The notes below the pieces were generated by a model. The model was not told the origin of the DNA and searched no databases. It was given only the letters and a program-made list of their open reading frames with translations. From the NCBI RefSeq assembly GCF_004799405.1, contig NZ_SSMW01000092.1, positions 1-64,000 of the forward strand: a DNA stretch of 64,000 bases, in the 5' to 3' direction. Source of the DNA: Bradyrhizobium sp. Lineage in GTDB: Bacteria; Pseudomonadota; Alphaproteobacteria; Rhizobiales; Xanthobacteraceae. Shown here piece by piece: positions 28,455-37,680 of the stretch (positions within the stretch are counted from its first letter, which is position 1; every line of letters begins with the position of its first letter). The position numbers were made by a program, and so were the translations under genes.

Positions 28455-28949
28455 CTAGTGCAGCTTTTGCGAGGAGGCCTGTTCCGCGGCGATGGCGCCG
28501 ATGCTTGGAACAACCTTCTTCCAGCCTCCGCTCATATTCCTGAAAGCAACCTCGTTGTTCGGCAGCGCGAAGCCGGAGTGGACCACGCGAAGGCGCGTGC
28601 CGTTTTCAACTTTGGAAAGCGTGAAGGTCACGACAGTATCCAGCCGCGAGCCGTATCCGGCATTTGTCTCGTGTCCGCCCCTCCAGGCATAGGCGAGGCG
28701 TTCGTTCGTGACAGCCTCCAGCACCTCGCAGTGGATGACACCATCCCACGCGCCGGCCGGCGTGGTCCGATAGGTGAAGCGGGTGCCCTTCACGGCCGCA
28801 AATCCGGTCGGCGTCATGTGGAGCCAGCGGCCCATCAACTCGCCCGAGGTCAGCGTTTTCCAGATCGTCGCTGGTGCGTGCGGAAACACCTCCTCGACCA
28901 CGATGGCCTGGGTTTCGGATTTTTCAGGTTTCAGTCCGGCCTGGGTCAT
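28455..28949 (-). CDS. SRPBCC (AHSA1-like) domain protein, copy 2
   Basis: 164 residues, MTQAGLKPEKSETQAIVVEE at the start, then FPHAPATIWKTLTSGELMG and the C-terminal MSGGWKKVVPSIGAIAAEQ. The ATG at 28949 overlaps the ArsR copy 2 stop codon by four bases and has a CAAGGAGA-like site upstream. It is only distantly similar to copy 1, with a longer insertion in the middle, so the two pairs are not a recent duplication. Confidence 0.9.
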   Translation of the reverse strand: MTQAGLKPEKSETQAIVVEEVFPHAPATIWKTLTSGELMGRWLHMTPTGFAAVKGTRFTYRTTPAGAWDGVIHCEVLEAVTNERLAYAWRGGHETNAGYGSRLDTVVTFTLSKVENGTRLRVVHSGFALPNNEVAFRNMSGGWKKVVPSIGAIAAEQASSQKLH

Positions 28950-29275
28950 GGATCGATCTCCTTGAGGAGGGTTCGGAGGTTGGCGAAACGCTTGCGCCAG
29001 AAGGCATCGTAGTGGCCGATCCAGTCGACCAGCGGCGTGAGGCCTTCCGGCCGGGCGCGGTAATAGACGTTGCGGCCCTCGGGACGCTCGGCGACCAGGC
29101 CGGCGAGCTTCAGCGACTTCAGATGCTGCGAGATCGCGCCTTGGGTAACGCCGCTGCCACGCGTCAGTTCGACCACGGTGATCTCGTCGGACCGAAACAC
29201 CCGCTCGAACACGGCTCGCCGGGTCGGATCGGCAAGGGTGCGCAGGACGGTATCGATGGCGGTGGCCTGGTTCAT
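28946..29275 (-). CDS. ArsR family transcriptional regulator, copy 2
   Basis: 109 residues with the ArsR fold: LADPTRRAVFERVFRSDEIT, RGSGVTQGAISQHLKSLKLA as helix-turn-helix, and ERPEGRNVYYRARPEGL as wing. No cysteine metal site. Similar in plan to copy 1 but different in the recognition helix (TQGAISQHLKSLK against SQPAVSKHLGVLK), and its upstream palindrome is different too, so the two regulators probably act on separate sites. Confidence 0.92.
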   Translation of the reverse strand: MNQATAIDTVLRTLADPTRRAVFERVFRSDEITVVELTRGSGVTQGAISQHLKSLKLAGLVAERPEGRNVYYRARPEGLTPLVDWIGHYDAFWRKRFANLRTLLKEIDP

Positions 29276-29284
29276 GCCTTATCA

Positions 29285-29318
29285 ATTAGCCTTCACTAAT
29301 TCATTAGTCAAGGCTAAT
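29285..29318. promoter_or_regulatory. near-perfect palindrome upstream of ArsR copy 2
   Basis: ATTAGCCTTCACTAAT (29285-29300) and ATTAGTCAAGGCTAAT (29303-29318) are reverse complements at 15 of 16 positions, separated by TC. It starts 10 bases upstream of the ArsR ATG, the usual place of an autoregulatory ArsR operator. Confidence 0.75.
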
Positions 29319-29329
29319 TTTTAGTCATT

Positions 29330-30550
29330 TCACGCCGGCGCAGGTTCCGGCCGGGTCTCACCCTTCGGGAACGGCCTGAAGGTCATGGCGATCAGGAACG
29401 CGCCGAGGCCAACCGCCCAGGAACCGATATAGAGCCACGCGTAACTGGCGAAGGTATCGTAGATCAAACCGCCGGCGACCGGACCGGTCGCCATGCCCAA
29501 GCTGCCGGCCATCGCGGTGCCGCCGATCACGGTGCCCAGGATCTTCAGCGGAAAATTCTCGCGCACCAAAACCGAGTAGAGCGGCATGGTGCCGGCATAG
29601 ATGAAGCCGAACAGCGCCGCGACGGCGTAGAACGCGGCGAGCTCGCGCACGAACACGTAAGCCAGCGCGCCGAACGCCTGCGCGAGCAACCCCGCCACCA
29701 GCACCCGCTTGGCCCCGAAACGGTCGCCGGCGAGACCAAACGCGATCCGGCCGCCCAGCCCCGCCAGCCCTTCGACACTGTAGATCGTCACCGCCGCTAT
29801 CAGCGGGATGCCGCAGGTGACCGCATAGCTCACGGTGTGGATGATCGGGCCCGAATGCGTCGCGCAGCACAGAAAGTTGGTCGCGAGCAGGATGATGAAT
29901 TGCGGCGAGCGCACGGCCTGGCCGACCGACATCTCCGCCGGCGGCGCGTCCTCGCCGGCCGGCGCGATGCCCGCGCGCGCCAGCGCCGGCGGACGGCGCA
30001 CCAGCAGTGAGACCGGGATCATGACGCTCGCGACCACCGCGGCCATCACCAGCATCGAGAACCGCCAACCGTGGTTCGAGACCAGCCACGCCGCGAGCGG
30101 CGACATGATCATCGGCGCCATCCCCATCCCTGCCGAGACCAGCGAGACCGCGAGGCTGCGATGGGTATCGAACCAGCCGGTGACGCACGCCATCATTGGC
30201 GCGAAGATCGCCGAGATCGAGCCGCCGACCATCAGCCCGAACATGATCTGAAATGCGAGCAGCGACGGCGCCTGGCTCGCCAGCGCCAGGCTTGCCGGCA
30301 GCACGATCGAGCCTGTCAGCACCACCGGCAGCGGCCCGAACCGGTCGGACAGGCTGCCCCACATCATGCTGGTGCAGGCCATCGCGAGGAACGCGACCGT
30401 CATGGCGCTGGACACGCCGGTCACCGACCAGCCGGTATCCTGCGCAATCGGCCGCAGGAACACCGGCAGCGAAAACATGCCGCCGATGGCGACGCAGCCC
30501 AGGACGCCGCCGGCGGCGACGATCACCCAGCGATAGCGAGATTGGTTCAT
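29330..30550 (-). CDS. MFS transporter (monocarboxylate/OFA-like)
   Basis: 406 residues, twelve hydrophobic helices, with MWGSLSDRFGPLPVVLTG in loop 2-3 and a typical MFS hinge between helices 6 and 7. The repeated glycine-rich helices (AAGGVLGCVAIGGMFSLPV) resemble the monocarboxylate/oxalate-formate antiporter group. ATG 30550 is chosen (MNQSRYRWVIVAAGG) because it places helix 1 directly after a short N-terminus and has GGGAG upstream; the open frame continues to 30946 through repeat DNA. Substrate unknown. Confidence 0.83.
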   Translation of the reverse strand: MNQSRYRWVIVAAGGVLGCVAIGGMFSLPVFLRPIAQDTGWSVTGVSSAMTVAFLAMACTSMMWGSLSDRFGPLPVVLTGSIVLPASLALASQAPSLLAFQIMFGLMVGGSISAIFAPMMACVTGWFDTHRSLAVSLVSAGMGMAPMIMSPLAAWLVSNHGWRFSMLVMAAVVASVMIPVSLLVRRPPALARAGIAPAGEDAPPAEMSVGQAVRSPQFIILLATNFLCCATHSGPIIHTVSYAVTCGIPLIAAVTIYSVEGLAGLGGRIAFGLAGDRFGAKRVLVAGLLAQAFGALAYVFVRELAAFYAVAALFGFIYAGTMPLYSVLVRENFPLKILGTVIGGTAMAGSLGMATGPVAGGLIYDTFASYAWLYIGSWAVGLGAFLIAMTFRPFPKGETRPEPAPA

Positions 30551-31369
30551 TTGCGATCTCCCGGAGCTCTCTCGGGATATAGACGAACGGGACGGACTGG
30601 AACCGACACCAGGATATATCCGCGAGGAAATTTTTTCGAGCGGCGGATGCGATACCCCACCACAGCCGTCATGCTCCCGCAAAAGCGGGGCATCCAGTAC
30701 GCCGCGGCTTTTCGGTTCAATCATCAGCGTCTCTGGAATACTGGATCGCCCGGTCAAGCCGGGCGATGACAGTTGGAAACACACCTTCGCGTTCCCGCGG
30801 CAGGAATCGCCCGGGTTGTGCATGCTGGTTTCGCCCCAGAGGGCGTGGGGAATGCCGGGCGCACGATGCACCCGCAGCCCGGCAGGGCAGAAAAAACAAG
30901 CCTTGCCGGTAACAGTCACCACAGGTCCACCGGAATCACCCGGCATCCCCGCACGCGAATGGTTTTAACGAGTTCCTTCGTGCTCTCCCCGGTGATCGGG
31001 CTTTGTTGTCACCGTCGCCAGCGAAGTTGCCTCCACTGACTTGACGCCGGCGTCGAGGCGTCAGGACCACACGACTTCATCGTCCGCATCAGCGCTGTTC
31101 GTCAAAAGCGCCATCAGCGTCCATCGCATCCCGCCCCGCGTCCGTGACGATCGCGAGCGCCCCTTGAGGGGGCGGGACAGGAATGGATATGAACTGATTT
31201 GCTATTTCTGAAAACCAGAACATTTTTGCACAAGGGGCTTGACACTGATTTGCCCGACAGATCGATTTAGGAAGTCGTTGGGGGCCTTAAGGAATTTATT
31301 TTCATTCCCTAATGACGCCGGTGATATGCCAGTTCCGCCCCCGGTCAGGAACGATTCTGACTGGCCTTA
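30551..31369. other. 819-base non-coding, repeat-rich region
   Basis: No convincing gene. It contains a bipartite palindromic repeat (30667-30772), then from about 30773 to 31250 a stretch that I recognise as resembling a long dispersed element of Bradyrhizobium genomes, often mis-called as short ORFs, ending near ACTGATTTGCCCGACAGATC. From 31250 the sequence is A/T-richer up to the end of the SnoaL-like gene. Open frames here have no family features. Confidence 0.55.
30667..30772. repeat. bipartite nested-palindrome repeat (copy 2)
   Basis: Left half CGTCATGCTCCCGC...GCGGGGCATCCAGTA and right half TACTGGATCGCCCGG...CCGGGCGATGACAG flank a spacer of about 40 bases. Each half is a hairpin and the halves are inverted with respect to each other. 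Same plan as 62383-62523, including the inner CCAGTA/TACTGG ends. Confidence 0.75.
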
Positions 31370-31753
31370 TCAGCCCCCGATCCGCTCGACCAGATGCGCG
31401 CGCGACGGTCCAGGCTCGAACGGGTCGGCGAAATATTGCGTTTCGTGGGCGACCTTCCCTTCGCGGAATTCCATGATGCTCACGACGTAGGACGGCACGC
31501 CGTCATAGCTCAGCACGAATTCGCTGACCCAGAGATCGCCGCTGCTGATAATCCGCCGGACCGTAAAGCGCTTCTTGTTGGGCTGGACGGTGCGGCTCTC
31601 CCTGATGTTGCGCCGGCCGCGGATCCGCTCGCCCGATTGCGGATAATCAAGCACGGCATCCTCGCGGTAGATTTCATGTTCGGCCTCGAAATCGTTGGCG
31701 TCCGAGGCGTCCCAGTGGCGTTCAAGCGCAGAGCGTACGGTTTGATCGTCCAT
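31370..31753 (-). CDS. SnoaL-like / NTF2-like protein
   Basis: 127 residues. MDDQTVRSALERHWDASDAN opens a single NTF2-like cone fold; HEIYREDAVLDYPQSGERI and VSIMEFREGKVAHETQYFAD are typical SnoaL-like blocks. ATG 31753 is used; the longer reading upstream lacks family similarity. These proteins are small ligand-binding or enzyme folds (isomerases, cyclases); no specific role can be assigned. Stand-alone gene. Confidence 0.85.
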   Translation of the reverse strand: MDDQTVRSALERHWDASDANDFEAEHEIYREDAVLDYPQSGERIRGRRNIRESRTVQPNKKRFTVRRIISSGDLWVSEFVLSYDGVPSYVVSIMEFREGKVAHETQYFADPFEPGPSRAHLVERIGG

Positions 31754-31904
31754 CGCAATCTCCCGCTTGCGCGTCCAGCTAGAGACGCAGGCGTAATCCG
31801 CCATCGCCGACGTTGAAGACGTGGGGGTTACGGCTTCAATTATAACCCGCCTAGCTAGCCGAGTCGCGTGGGGTGAATCTTCATTCGGGATCAAAGAGCC
31901 GCTA

Positions 31905-32510
31905 TCAGCCGTGTGCGGCCATGGCGCGTTTGCAAGCCGGCCGCTCCTGGAGCCGCTCGCAATATGCCCGCAGTGTCGTGGGAAGATCCTGGCCGACACC
32001 TCGACTCCAAATTCGCAAGGCGGTCGCCACCGAAATGTCCGCCAGGGTTAGTCCGTCGCCCACAAGGAATTCGCGGTCACCGAGTTCATCACCAATTCGG
32101 TCGACCGTTCCCTTAAGCCGGGACTCGATTCCGATCGCCGACCAGTTGCGCTTTTGATCGTCCGGCGCACCGAAGCGGGCCGCAAGCAGCGGCGTCATCG
32201 GCGATGACAGCGACGCTTCCCCTATCAGAGTGAATTGAAGGACTTTAGCGAAGCGCTCGTCGTCCACGGGCGGCAAGGCATCACTTGGTCCATATTTCTG
32301 CGCGATGTAAAACATGATCGCGACCGATTCAGACATCGACACGTTGCCGTCCTGTAGGAAAGGCACAGTGCCGAAGGGGTTGAGCGCTCGGTAGCTCCCG
32401 TCCGGCGGAAAGCTGACGGGCACGAAGGTGTGGGCAATTCCCATCTCCTCGCATAACCAGGTCGCCCGCAGCCCCCGCGCGCCGTGAGGAAAGTCGTATA
32501 TTTTTATCAC
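31905..32510 (-). CDS. glutathione S-transferase family protein
   Basis: About 201 residues. IKIYDFPHGARGLRATWLCEE begins the thioredoxin-like domain, SESVAIMFYIAQKYG is the glutathione-binding ES motif region, and the helical C-terminal domain has GDGLTLADISVATALRIW. The start is uncertain: GTG 32510 gives the family-typical beginning, while TTG 32519 or ATG 32561 add residues; GAGGAAA lies between. Member of a beta-/Ure2p-like GST group; substrate unknown. Confidence 0.87.
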   Translation of the reverse strand: MIKIYDFPHGARGLRATWLCEEMGIAHTFVPVSFPPDGSYRALNPFGTVPFLQDGNVSMSESVAIMFYIAQKYGPSDALPPVDDERFAKVLQFTLIGEASLSSPMTPLLAARFGAPDDQKRNWSAIGIESRLKGTVDRIGDELGDREFLVGDGLTLADISVATALRIWSRGVGQDLPTTLRAYCERLQERPACKRAMAAHG

Positions 32511-32680
32511 TGGCAAAGTTTCCTCTTGGGCTCTCTGGGGAACGCGACTTGGGACGACCACGTCAGGGGGAACTCGTCGGGGCGGCCAACGTTAAACGCG
32601 GATGTAGTCCGCATTGCGTATGAAGCGTGGGGACCGGTTGGTAGGGGCAAGCCACGCTAAAAGCAATAAGGACAAGTCCA

Positions 32681-33658
32681 ATGAGCATGAGTCGCAAAGA
32701 ACTGACGTTCTCCTCCGGCCGTGACACTTGCGCTGCGTGGTTCTACCCGGCGGCGGCGGATGAAGGGATGAGACCCATCATCGTCATGGCCCACGGATTG
32801 AGCGGCACACGGCGAGACCGTCTGGGCGCGTTCGCCGATCGGTTTTCGGCCGCCGGTATCGCGGCGTTCGTTTTCGACCATCGGGGCTTTGGCGACAGCA
32901 CGGGCGAACCGGACCTGTTCGAGCCTTCCCGTCAGTTGGAAGACTGGCGTGCCGCCATCGCGTTTGCCCGTTCCTTGCCCGACATCGATGCCGAACGCGT
33001 GGCGACATTCGGGTCCTCGTTTGGCGGGGGCAACGCGCTCGCCGCGGCAGCGGAGGATCCCAAGGTGGCCGCGGTGATCAGCCAGGTTCCGTTTCTCGAC
33101 AGGGACACCCAGACCTACGCCAAGCCTCGGCACGTCGTGGAGCAATTGAAGGCTGCGGCTGCCGAAGGTCGTTATTTGCCCGCCGTTGGTCAGCCCGATG
33201 AGGCGGCGTTCATCAGTGCGCCCGGCGCGGAGGTCGGGTGGCGGCGTGTTGTCGCAATCGGTGAGGACTCTCGATGGCGGAACCGCGTCTCAGCGTCTTG
33301 GCTGTTGGGTCCCCCATATAGTCCTATCCGACATGCAGCCTCGCTTCACTGTCCCTGGTTGGTTTGCGTTGCCGCGGACGATCAGGTTGCCAAGCCGGGG
33401 CCTGCAATTGAGGCCGCGCGCCAAGCCCCGAAAGGTGAACTCCGCATCTATCCAGGTGTCGATCACTTCGACATCTACGACGGGCCGCCCCACGAGGCAG
33501 TGGTCGCCGATGAGATCGAGTTTCTTCACCGCCACCTTCTAGGCCGAAGCCTCTGCGGAACAACTAAAGCGGGTTCGGAGTTGATGCGGGTTTATCTGCC
33601 CGCGTTGACTTCGGATGAAAACCCAGTTGGCAAAAGGCGTTTCGACAGTAAAGCCTAA
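32681..33658 (+). CDS. alpha/beta hydrolase
   Basis: 325 residues with the alpha/beta-hydrolase fold. MAHGLSGTRRDRL holds the oxyanion region, FGSSFGGGNAL the nucleophile elbow (G-S-S-F-G), ADDQVAKPG the acid and YPGVDHFDIYDG the catalytic histidine. This set matches the group of peptidase-S15/DLH-like hydrolases that act on small esters. The C-terminal 35 residues (from CGTTKAGSELMR) look unusual and may be a late extension of the reading frame. Stands alone, divergent from the GST gene. Confidence 0.88.
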   Translation: MSMSRKELTFSSGRDTCAAWFYPAAADEGMRPIIVMAHGLSGTRRDRLGAFADRFSAAGIAAFVFDHRGFGDSTGEPDLFEPSRQLEDWRAAIAFARSLPDIDAERVATFGSSFGGGNALAAAAEDPKVAAVISQVPFLDRDTQTYAKPRHVVEQLKAAAAEGRYLPAVGQPDEAAFISAPGAEVGWRRVVAIGEDSRWRNRVSASWLLGPPYSPIRHAASLHCPWLVCVAADDQVAKPGPAIEAARQAPKGELRIYPGVDHFDIYDGPPHEAVVADEIEFLHRHLLGRSLCGTTKAGSELMRVYLPALTSDENPVGKRRFDSKA

Positions 33659-33757
33659 GCGAGGTCCAGAATAGTGTGACGACTATTGACCACTATCGGT
33701 GGTGCAACAACGCCTTTAACACCCCGCTCGATCCCACGTTACTCCACAGTACTCCCC

Positions 33758-35353
33758 TCACTCCCACTCGATCGTCCCCGGCGGCTTTGACGTCACGTCG
33801 TAGACCACCCGGTTGACGCCCTTGACCTCGTTGATGATCCGCGTGGCGGTCTCGCCCAGGAACTTCATGTCGAAGGCGTAGAAGTCCGCGGTCATGCCGT
33901 CGGTCGAGGTCACCGCGCGCAGGCCGACGACGTATTCGTAGGTGCGGCCGTCGCCCATCACGCCGACGGTTTTCACCGGCAGCAGCACGGCAAAGGCCTG
34001 CCAGATCTTGTCGTAGAGGCCGGCTTTCCTGATCTGGTCGATGTAGACCGCGTCGGCGTTGCGCAGGATATCGAGCTTTTCCGATGTGATCTCGCCGGGG
34101 CAGCGGATCGCAAGGCCCGGTCCCGGGAACGGATGGCGGCCGACGAAGATGTCGGGCAGGCCGAGTTCGCGCCCCAAGACGCGGACCTCGTCCTTGAACA
34201 GTTCGCGCAAGGGCTCGACCAGCTTCATGTTCATGCGCGCCGGCAACCCGCCGACATTGTGATGCGACTTGATGGTCACCGAAGGTCCGCCAGTGAACGA
34301 CACGCTCTCGATCACGTCGGGATAGAGCGTGCCCTGCGCCAGGAACTCCGCGCCGCCAATCTTTTTTGCTTCCGCATCGAACACGTCGATGAACAGGCGC
34401 CCGATGGTCTTGCGCTTCTGTTCGGGGTCGGTAACCCCGGCCAGTTCGCCCAAAAATTGCTTCGAGGCATCAACGTGAACCAGCGGGATGTTGTAGTGAT
34501 GCCGGAACAGGTCGACCACGGTCTTGCCTTCGTCCTTGCGCAGCAGCCCGTGGTCGACGAACACGCAAGTGAGTTGGTCGCCGATCGCCTCATGGATCAA
34601 GACCGCGGCGACCGCGGAGTCGACGCCGCCGGACAGCCCGCAGATCACGCTGCCCTTACCTACCTGGGCGCGGATTTTCTCGATCGCCTCTTCGCGGAAC
34701 GCGCGCATGGTCCAGTCGCCGGTGAGCCCGGCGACCTTGCGGACGAAATTGCGGATCAGTCTGGCGCCGTCGGGCGTGTGCACCACTTCGGGGTGGAACA
34801 TCAGGCCGTAATATTTGCGCTTCTCGTCCTGGATCACGGCGAACGGCGCATTGGCGGACGTGCCGGCGACGACAAAGCCGGGCGGCATCGCGGTGATGCG
34901 GTCGCCATGGCTCATCCAGACCGGATGCCGCTCGCCCATGTTCCAGGTGGAGTCGAACAGCTTGCTCGTGGCCTTGACCTCGACGTCGGCGCGGCCGAAT
35001 TCTCTGGCATGTCCGCCCTCGACCGTGCCGCCGAGCTGCGCCGCCATGGTCATCTGGCCGTAGCAGATGCCGAGCACGGGAACGCCGGAATCGAAGATCG
35101 CCTGCGGCGCGCGCGGCGAGCCTTTTTCGTGCACCGATTCCGGGCCGCCGGAGAGGATCACGGCTTTGGGCTTCATCACAAGAAACGCCGCTTCCGCCTT
35201 CTGGAACGGCACGATTTCGGAATAGACGCCCTCCTCGCGCACCCGCCGCGCGATCAGCTGCGTCACCTGGCTGCCGAAATCGACGATCAGAATCTTGTCA
35301 TGCGCCGAGGCCACCGAAGGCGCCGACTCTGCTGCGGGCTGTGCTGCTGTCAT
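33758..35353 (-). CDS. guaA: GMP synthase (glutamine-hydrolysing)
   Basis: GuaA converts XMP to GMP with glutamine as amino donor. The 531-residue protein has an N-terminal class I glutaminase ([12 protein letters not shown] with the nucleophile cysteine, and MFHPEVVHT with the His-Glu pair), the ATP-pyrophosphatase PP-loop [10 protein letters not shown] and the C-terminal dimerisation domain ending KPPGTIEWE. Length as expected. It lies downstream of the rsmB-like gene on the same strand with a repeat between. Confidence 0.98.
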   Translation of the reverse strand: MTAAQPAAESAPSVASAHDKILIVDFGSQVTQLIARRVREEGVYSEIVPFQKAEAAFLVMKPKAVILSGGPESVHEKGSPRAPQAIFDSGVPVLGICYGQMTMAAQLGGTVEGGHAREFGRADVEVKATSKLFDSTWNMGERHPVWMSHGDRITAMPPGFVVAGTSANAPFAVIQDEKRKYYGLMFHPEVVHTPDGARLIRNFVRKVAGLTGDWTMRAFREEAIEKIRAQVGKGSVICGLSGGVDSAVAAVLIHEAIGDQLTCVFVDHGLLRKDEGKTVVDLFRHHYNIPLVHVDASKQFLGELAGVTDPEQKRKTIGRLFIDVFDAEAKKIGGAEFLAQGTLYPDVIESVSFTGGPSVTIKSHHNVGGLPARMNMKLVEPLRELFKDEVRVLGRELGLPDIFVGRHPFPGPGLAIRCPGEITSEKLDILRNADAVYIDQIRKAGLYDKIWQAFAVLLPVKTVGVMGDGRTYEYVVGLRAVTSTDGMTADFYAFDMKFLGETATRIINEVKGVNRVVYDVTSKPPGTIEWE

Positions 35354-35400
35354 GGGAAGGAATTACGCTGCCCAAGGCGGCCCCGCAACCCTTCCGCAGC

Positions 35401-35490
35401 CGTCATGGCCGGGCTTGTCCCGGCCATCCACGGCTTAAAATGGGCAGGAAAAGCAAGACGTGGATGCCCGGGACAAGCCCGGGCATGACG
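35401..35490. repeat. bipartite nested-palindrome repeat (copy 3)
   Basis: Left half CGTCATGGCCGGGCTTGTCC then CGGCCATCCACG, and right half CGTGGATGCCCGGGACAAGC then CCGGGCATGACG: 30 of 32 positions are complementary between halves, and each half is a hairpin by itself. It fills the gap between rsmB and guaA. Confidence 0.8.
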
Positions 35491-35494
35491 AGGA

Positions 35495-36796
35495 TCAACC
35501 AGTTCGGCGCAACACCGACACGAAAAATCCGTCGGTTCCGGTGCGGCGGGGGGTCATCAATAACCCCTCCGAGGATTGCAGCGTCGCCGCGGCAAAAGCT
35601 TCCGCTTTGTCCCACAATACCGTCACGGTCTGCGCTGGCAGCACCACCGTGAAATCCGGATGGCGGGCGAGGAAGCCGCGGACCTGGTCGGCGTTTTCGG
35701 GCGGCAAGACCGAGCAGGTGATGTAGGCGATCCGCCCGCCCGGTTTGGTCAAGGCGGCGGCGCGATCCAGCACCGTCACCTGGTCCTTCAGCCGCACTTC
35801 CAGCGCGCCGGGGCGCATCCGCCATTTGGCGTCGGGATTGCGCCGCCAGGTGCCGGTTCCCGTGCAGGGCGCGTCGATCAGCACCAGATCCGCTGAGGCG
35901 TGGATATCGCTCAGCGTGTCGCCCTCGCCCTTCGGGGTGCGCACGTCGCAATTATGCACGCCGGCACGCGACAGCCGCTCGTAGATCGGCGCAAGCTGCC
36001 GCTTGTCGTGGTCGGTCGCGATCAGCCGGCCCTTGCCTTGCATCATGGCTGCCAGCGCCAGGGTCTTCCCGCCCGCACCGGCGCAGAGGTCGATCACCTG
36101 CTCGCCGGGTTTTGCATTGGATAACAAGGCTGCGAGCTGCGAACCCTCATCCTGCACTTCAATGGCGCCCTTGATGAAGTCTTCTTCCGAATGGATGCCG
36201 GGATTGCGCGCGTCGGCGCCGAGCTCGATGCGCAGGCCGAGCGGCGACCATGGCGTGGGCTTGGCGCCGAGATGCGCAATCGAGGCGAGAATTTTCTCGC
36301 GCCTGGCCTTCAGCGTGTTGACGCGCAGATCGAGCGGCGCGCGGCTCGCCATTGAGGTTGCTTCCGCGACGCGGTCGTCGCCGAATACTTGCGCGAGATA
36401 GCCGTCGAGCCATTCCGGATAATCGCCGGCGATGTGCGCCGGCGCATCGGCCAGTGAACGAGAGGTCAGCGCGGCACGCTCGGACTCGGTCAATGGCCCA
36501 GGCGCGAAACGGCTGCCGTCGCATAGCGCGGCGATCGCCTCGGTATCAAGGCCGCGCTCGAGCCGCAGCATGCCGATGACGCGCGCGCGCGCAGTATCCT
36601 CGTCCATGATCCAGGCGCTCGAGGCGCGGCGGCGCAGCACGTCCCAGACTAGGCCCGAGATCGCGGCGCGATCGCCCGAGCCGGCATAGCGATGCGCGGT
36701 GCCCCATTCCTTCAGCGCCTTGGCGGCGGGGACGCGCTGGGCGTCGATGGTGTCGATCAGTTCGATGGCCGCGGAAAGCCGCGCTGCGGGAGTCAT
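35495..36796 (-). CDS. RsmB/NOP family rRNA methyltransferase
   Basis: 433 residues. The N-terminal NusB-like RNA-binding part (about residues 1-150) is followed by the methyltransferase domain with DLCAGAGGKTLALAAMM as the AdoMet site, LIDAPCTGTGTWRRNPDAKW with the motif IV cysteine, and AYITCSVLPPENADQV with the motif VI catalytic cysteine. RsmB makes m5C967 of 16S rRNA; alphaproteobacterial relatives next to guaB/guaA are usually annotated this way. The exact target base is inferred. Confidence 0.9.
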   Translation of the reverse strand: MTPAARLSAAIELIDTIDAQRVPAAKALKEWGTAHRYAGSGDRAAISGLVWDVLRRRASSAWIMDEDTARARVIGMLRLERGLDTEAIAALCDGSRFAPGPLTESERAALTSRSLADAPAHIAGDYPEWLDGYLAQVFGDDRVAEATSMASRAPLDLRVNTLKARREKILASIAHLGAKPTPWSPLGLRIELGADARNPGIHSEEDFIKGAIEVQDEGSQLAALLSNAKPGEQVIDLCAGAGGKTLALAAMMQGKGRLIATDHDKRQLAPIYERLSRAGVHNCDVRTPKGEGDTLSDIHASADLVLIDAPCTGTGTWRRNPDAKWRMRPGALEVRLKDQVTVLDRAAALTKPGGRIAYITCSVLPPENADQVRGFLARHPDFTVVLPAQTVTVLWDKAEAFAAATLQSSEGLLMTPRRTGTDGFFVSVLRRTG

Positions 36797-36824
36797 TCAA
36801 AGCTTTCAGTTCCAGAGGTAAGGC

Positions 36825-37247
36825 TCAGATCAGCAGCAGAATCTTCAGCGCGAAGTAGAGCCACATCGCGAACAGCACCAATGCTCCGGCAAACCACGAC
36901 AGCGAACGCGCCTTGAGGTCGTTGGAGGTGACGAAAACGCCGGCATGGGCAAAACGGCAGACCACGAATACCCACGACAGCATCACCATCACGAGGTCGG
37001 CGTGGCGGATCGGCAGCGCAATCGCGATCAGGATGTAGAACAGAAGCGGCAGCTCGAACTGGTTCATGTAGCAGTTGCCGATCTGGGTGGCGCGGGCCGG
37101 CCAGTTCGGCTGCCCCAGCACGATGTCCTTCACCCTGGTCTGGCCGCTGATCAAGGCGCCCCGGCGCGCCCCGAACGTTCCCAGCAGCAGGAAGAAGGTG
37201 AGCCCGACCAGCACGAAAACCGGCAGCAAAACCATCTGAAGCGACAT
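36825..37247 (-). CDS. MAPEG family membrane protein
   Basis: 140 residues and four hydrophobic helices, with the MAPEG-type segment GNCYMNQFELPLLFYILIAIA and FVVCRFAHAGVFVTSNDLKAR. ATG 37247 is preferred for its GGGGGAGGA site; the open frame reaches further upstream. MAPEG proteins are glutathione-linked or eicosanoid-type membrane enzymes; bacterial members are mostly uncharacterised. It is 28 bases upstream of the rsmB-like gene and may be co-transcribed with it. Confidence 0.85.
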   Translation of the reverse strand: MSLQMVLLPVFVLVGLTFFLLLGTFGARRGALISGQTRVKDIVLGQPNWPARATQIGNCYMNQFELPLLFYILIAIALPIRHADLVMVMLSWVFVVCRFAHAGVFVTSNDLKARSLSWFAGALVLFAMWLYFALKILLLI

Positions 37248-37365
37248 TGAAATCCTCCCCCGTGACCGAGCGTCAGTCCCCGCTATAGCGACCGCGCTCC
37301 CCCCTGACAATAAATCCCGGCCGGCGGCGTTGAACCTCCGTCGCCGCCGGGGTGACCAAGGGCAG

Positions 37366-37626
37366 ATGAGTGCATTTCTCATGACGATCGCCGACGGCGG
37401 CCCGGATGGCTGGTCCGGCATGGCGATATCGGGGCTGGCCGGCGCCGCAGCGGCGCTGGCGGTTGCCGTCCTGCTGACGGTCTATTTCCGCACCGGATAT
37501 CGCAGCACGCGCGATATCTTGCGGCATGGCCTCGCCGCGGCACTCGTGCTCGGGCTGCTCGCCTTCGCGGCCTACGACATGCGGCATGCCGCACTGGCCT
37601 ATCTCGGCATCGTCCTCGCCCTTTAG
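37366..37626 (+). CDS. small membrane protein of unknown function
   Basis: 86 residues from ATG 37366, with two hydrophobic helices (GMAISGLAGAAAALAVAVLL and LAAALVLGLLAFAAY) joined by a basic loop (YFRTGYRSTRDILRHG). AAGGG lies just upstream. It precedes the phosphodiesterase gene by 54 bases on the same strand. No family recognised. Confidence 0.6.
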   Translation: MSAFLMTIADGGPDGWSGMAISGLAGAAAALAVAVLLTVYFRTGYRSTRDILRHGLAAALVLGLLAFAAYDMRHAALAYLGIVLAL

Positions 37627-37680
37627 GTTTCATCATTCCGACGTCAGGCGGATGTATGATCGCGCCGGAAGGAATGCTGC

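Noticed and set aside
27684..29012. 442-codon open frame on + across DUF899 and SRPBCC genes
   Set aside because: No domain; all coding signals are on the minus strand with coupled overlaps.
30551..30946. N-terminal extension of the MFS transporter (CFFCPAGLRVHRAPG-type text)
   Set aside because: It lies in repeat DNA; the helix 1 start and ribosome site at 30550 fit the family.
34133..35488. 451-codon open frame antisense to guaA
   Set aside because: Mirror of guaA codons; no motifs.
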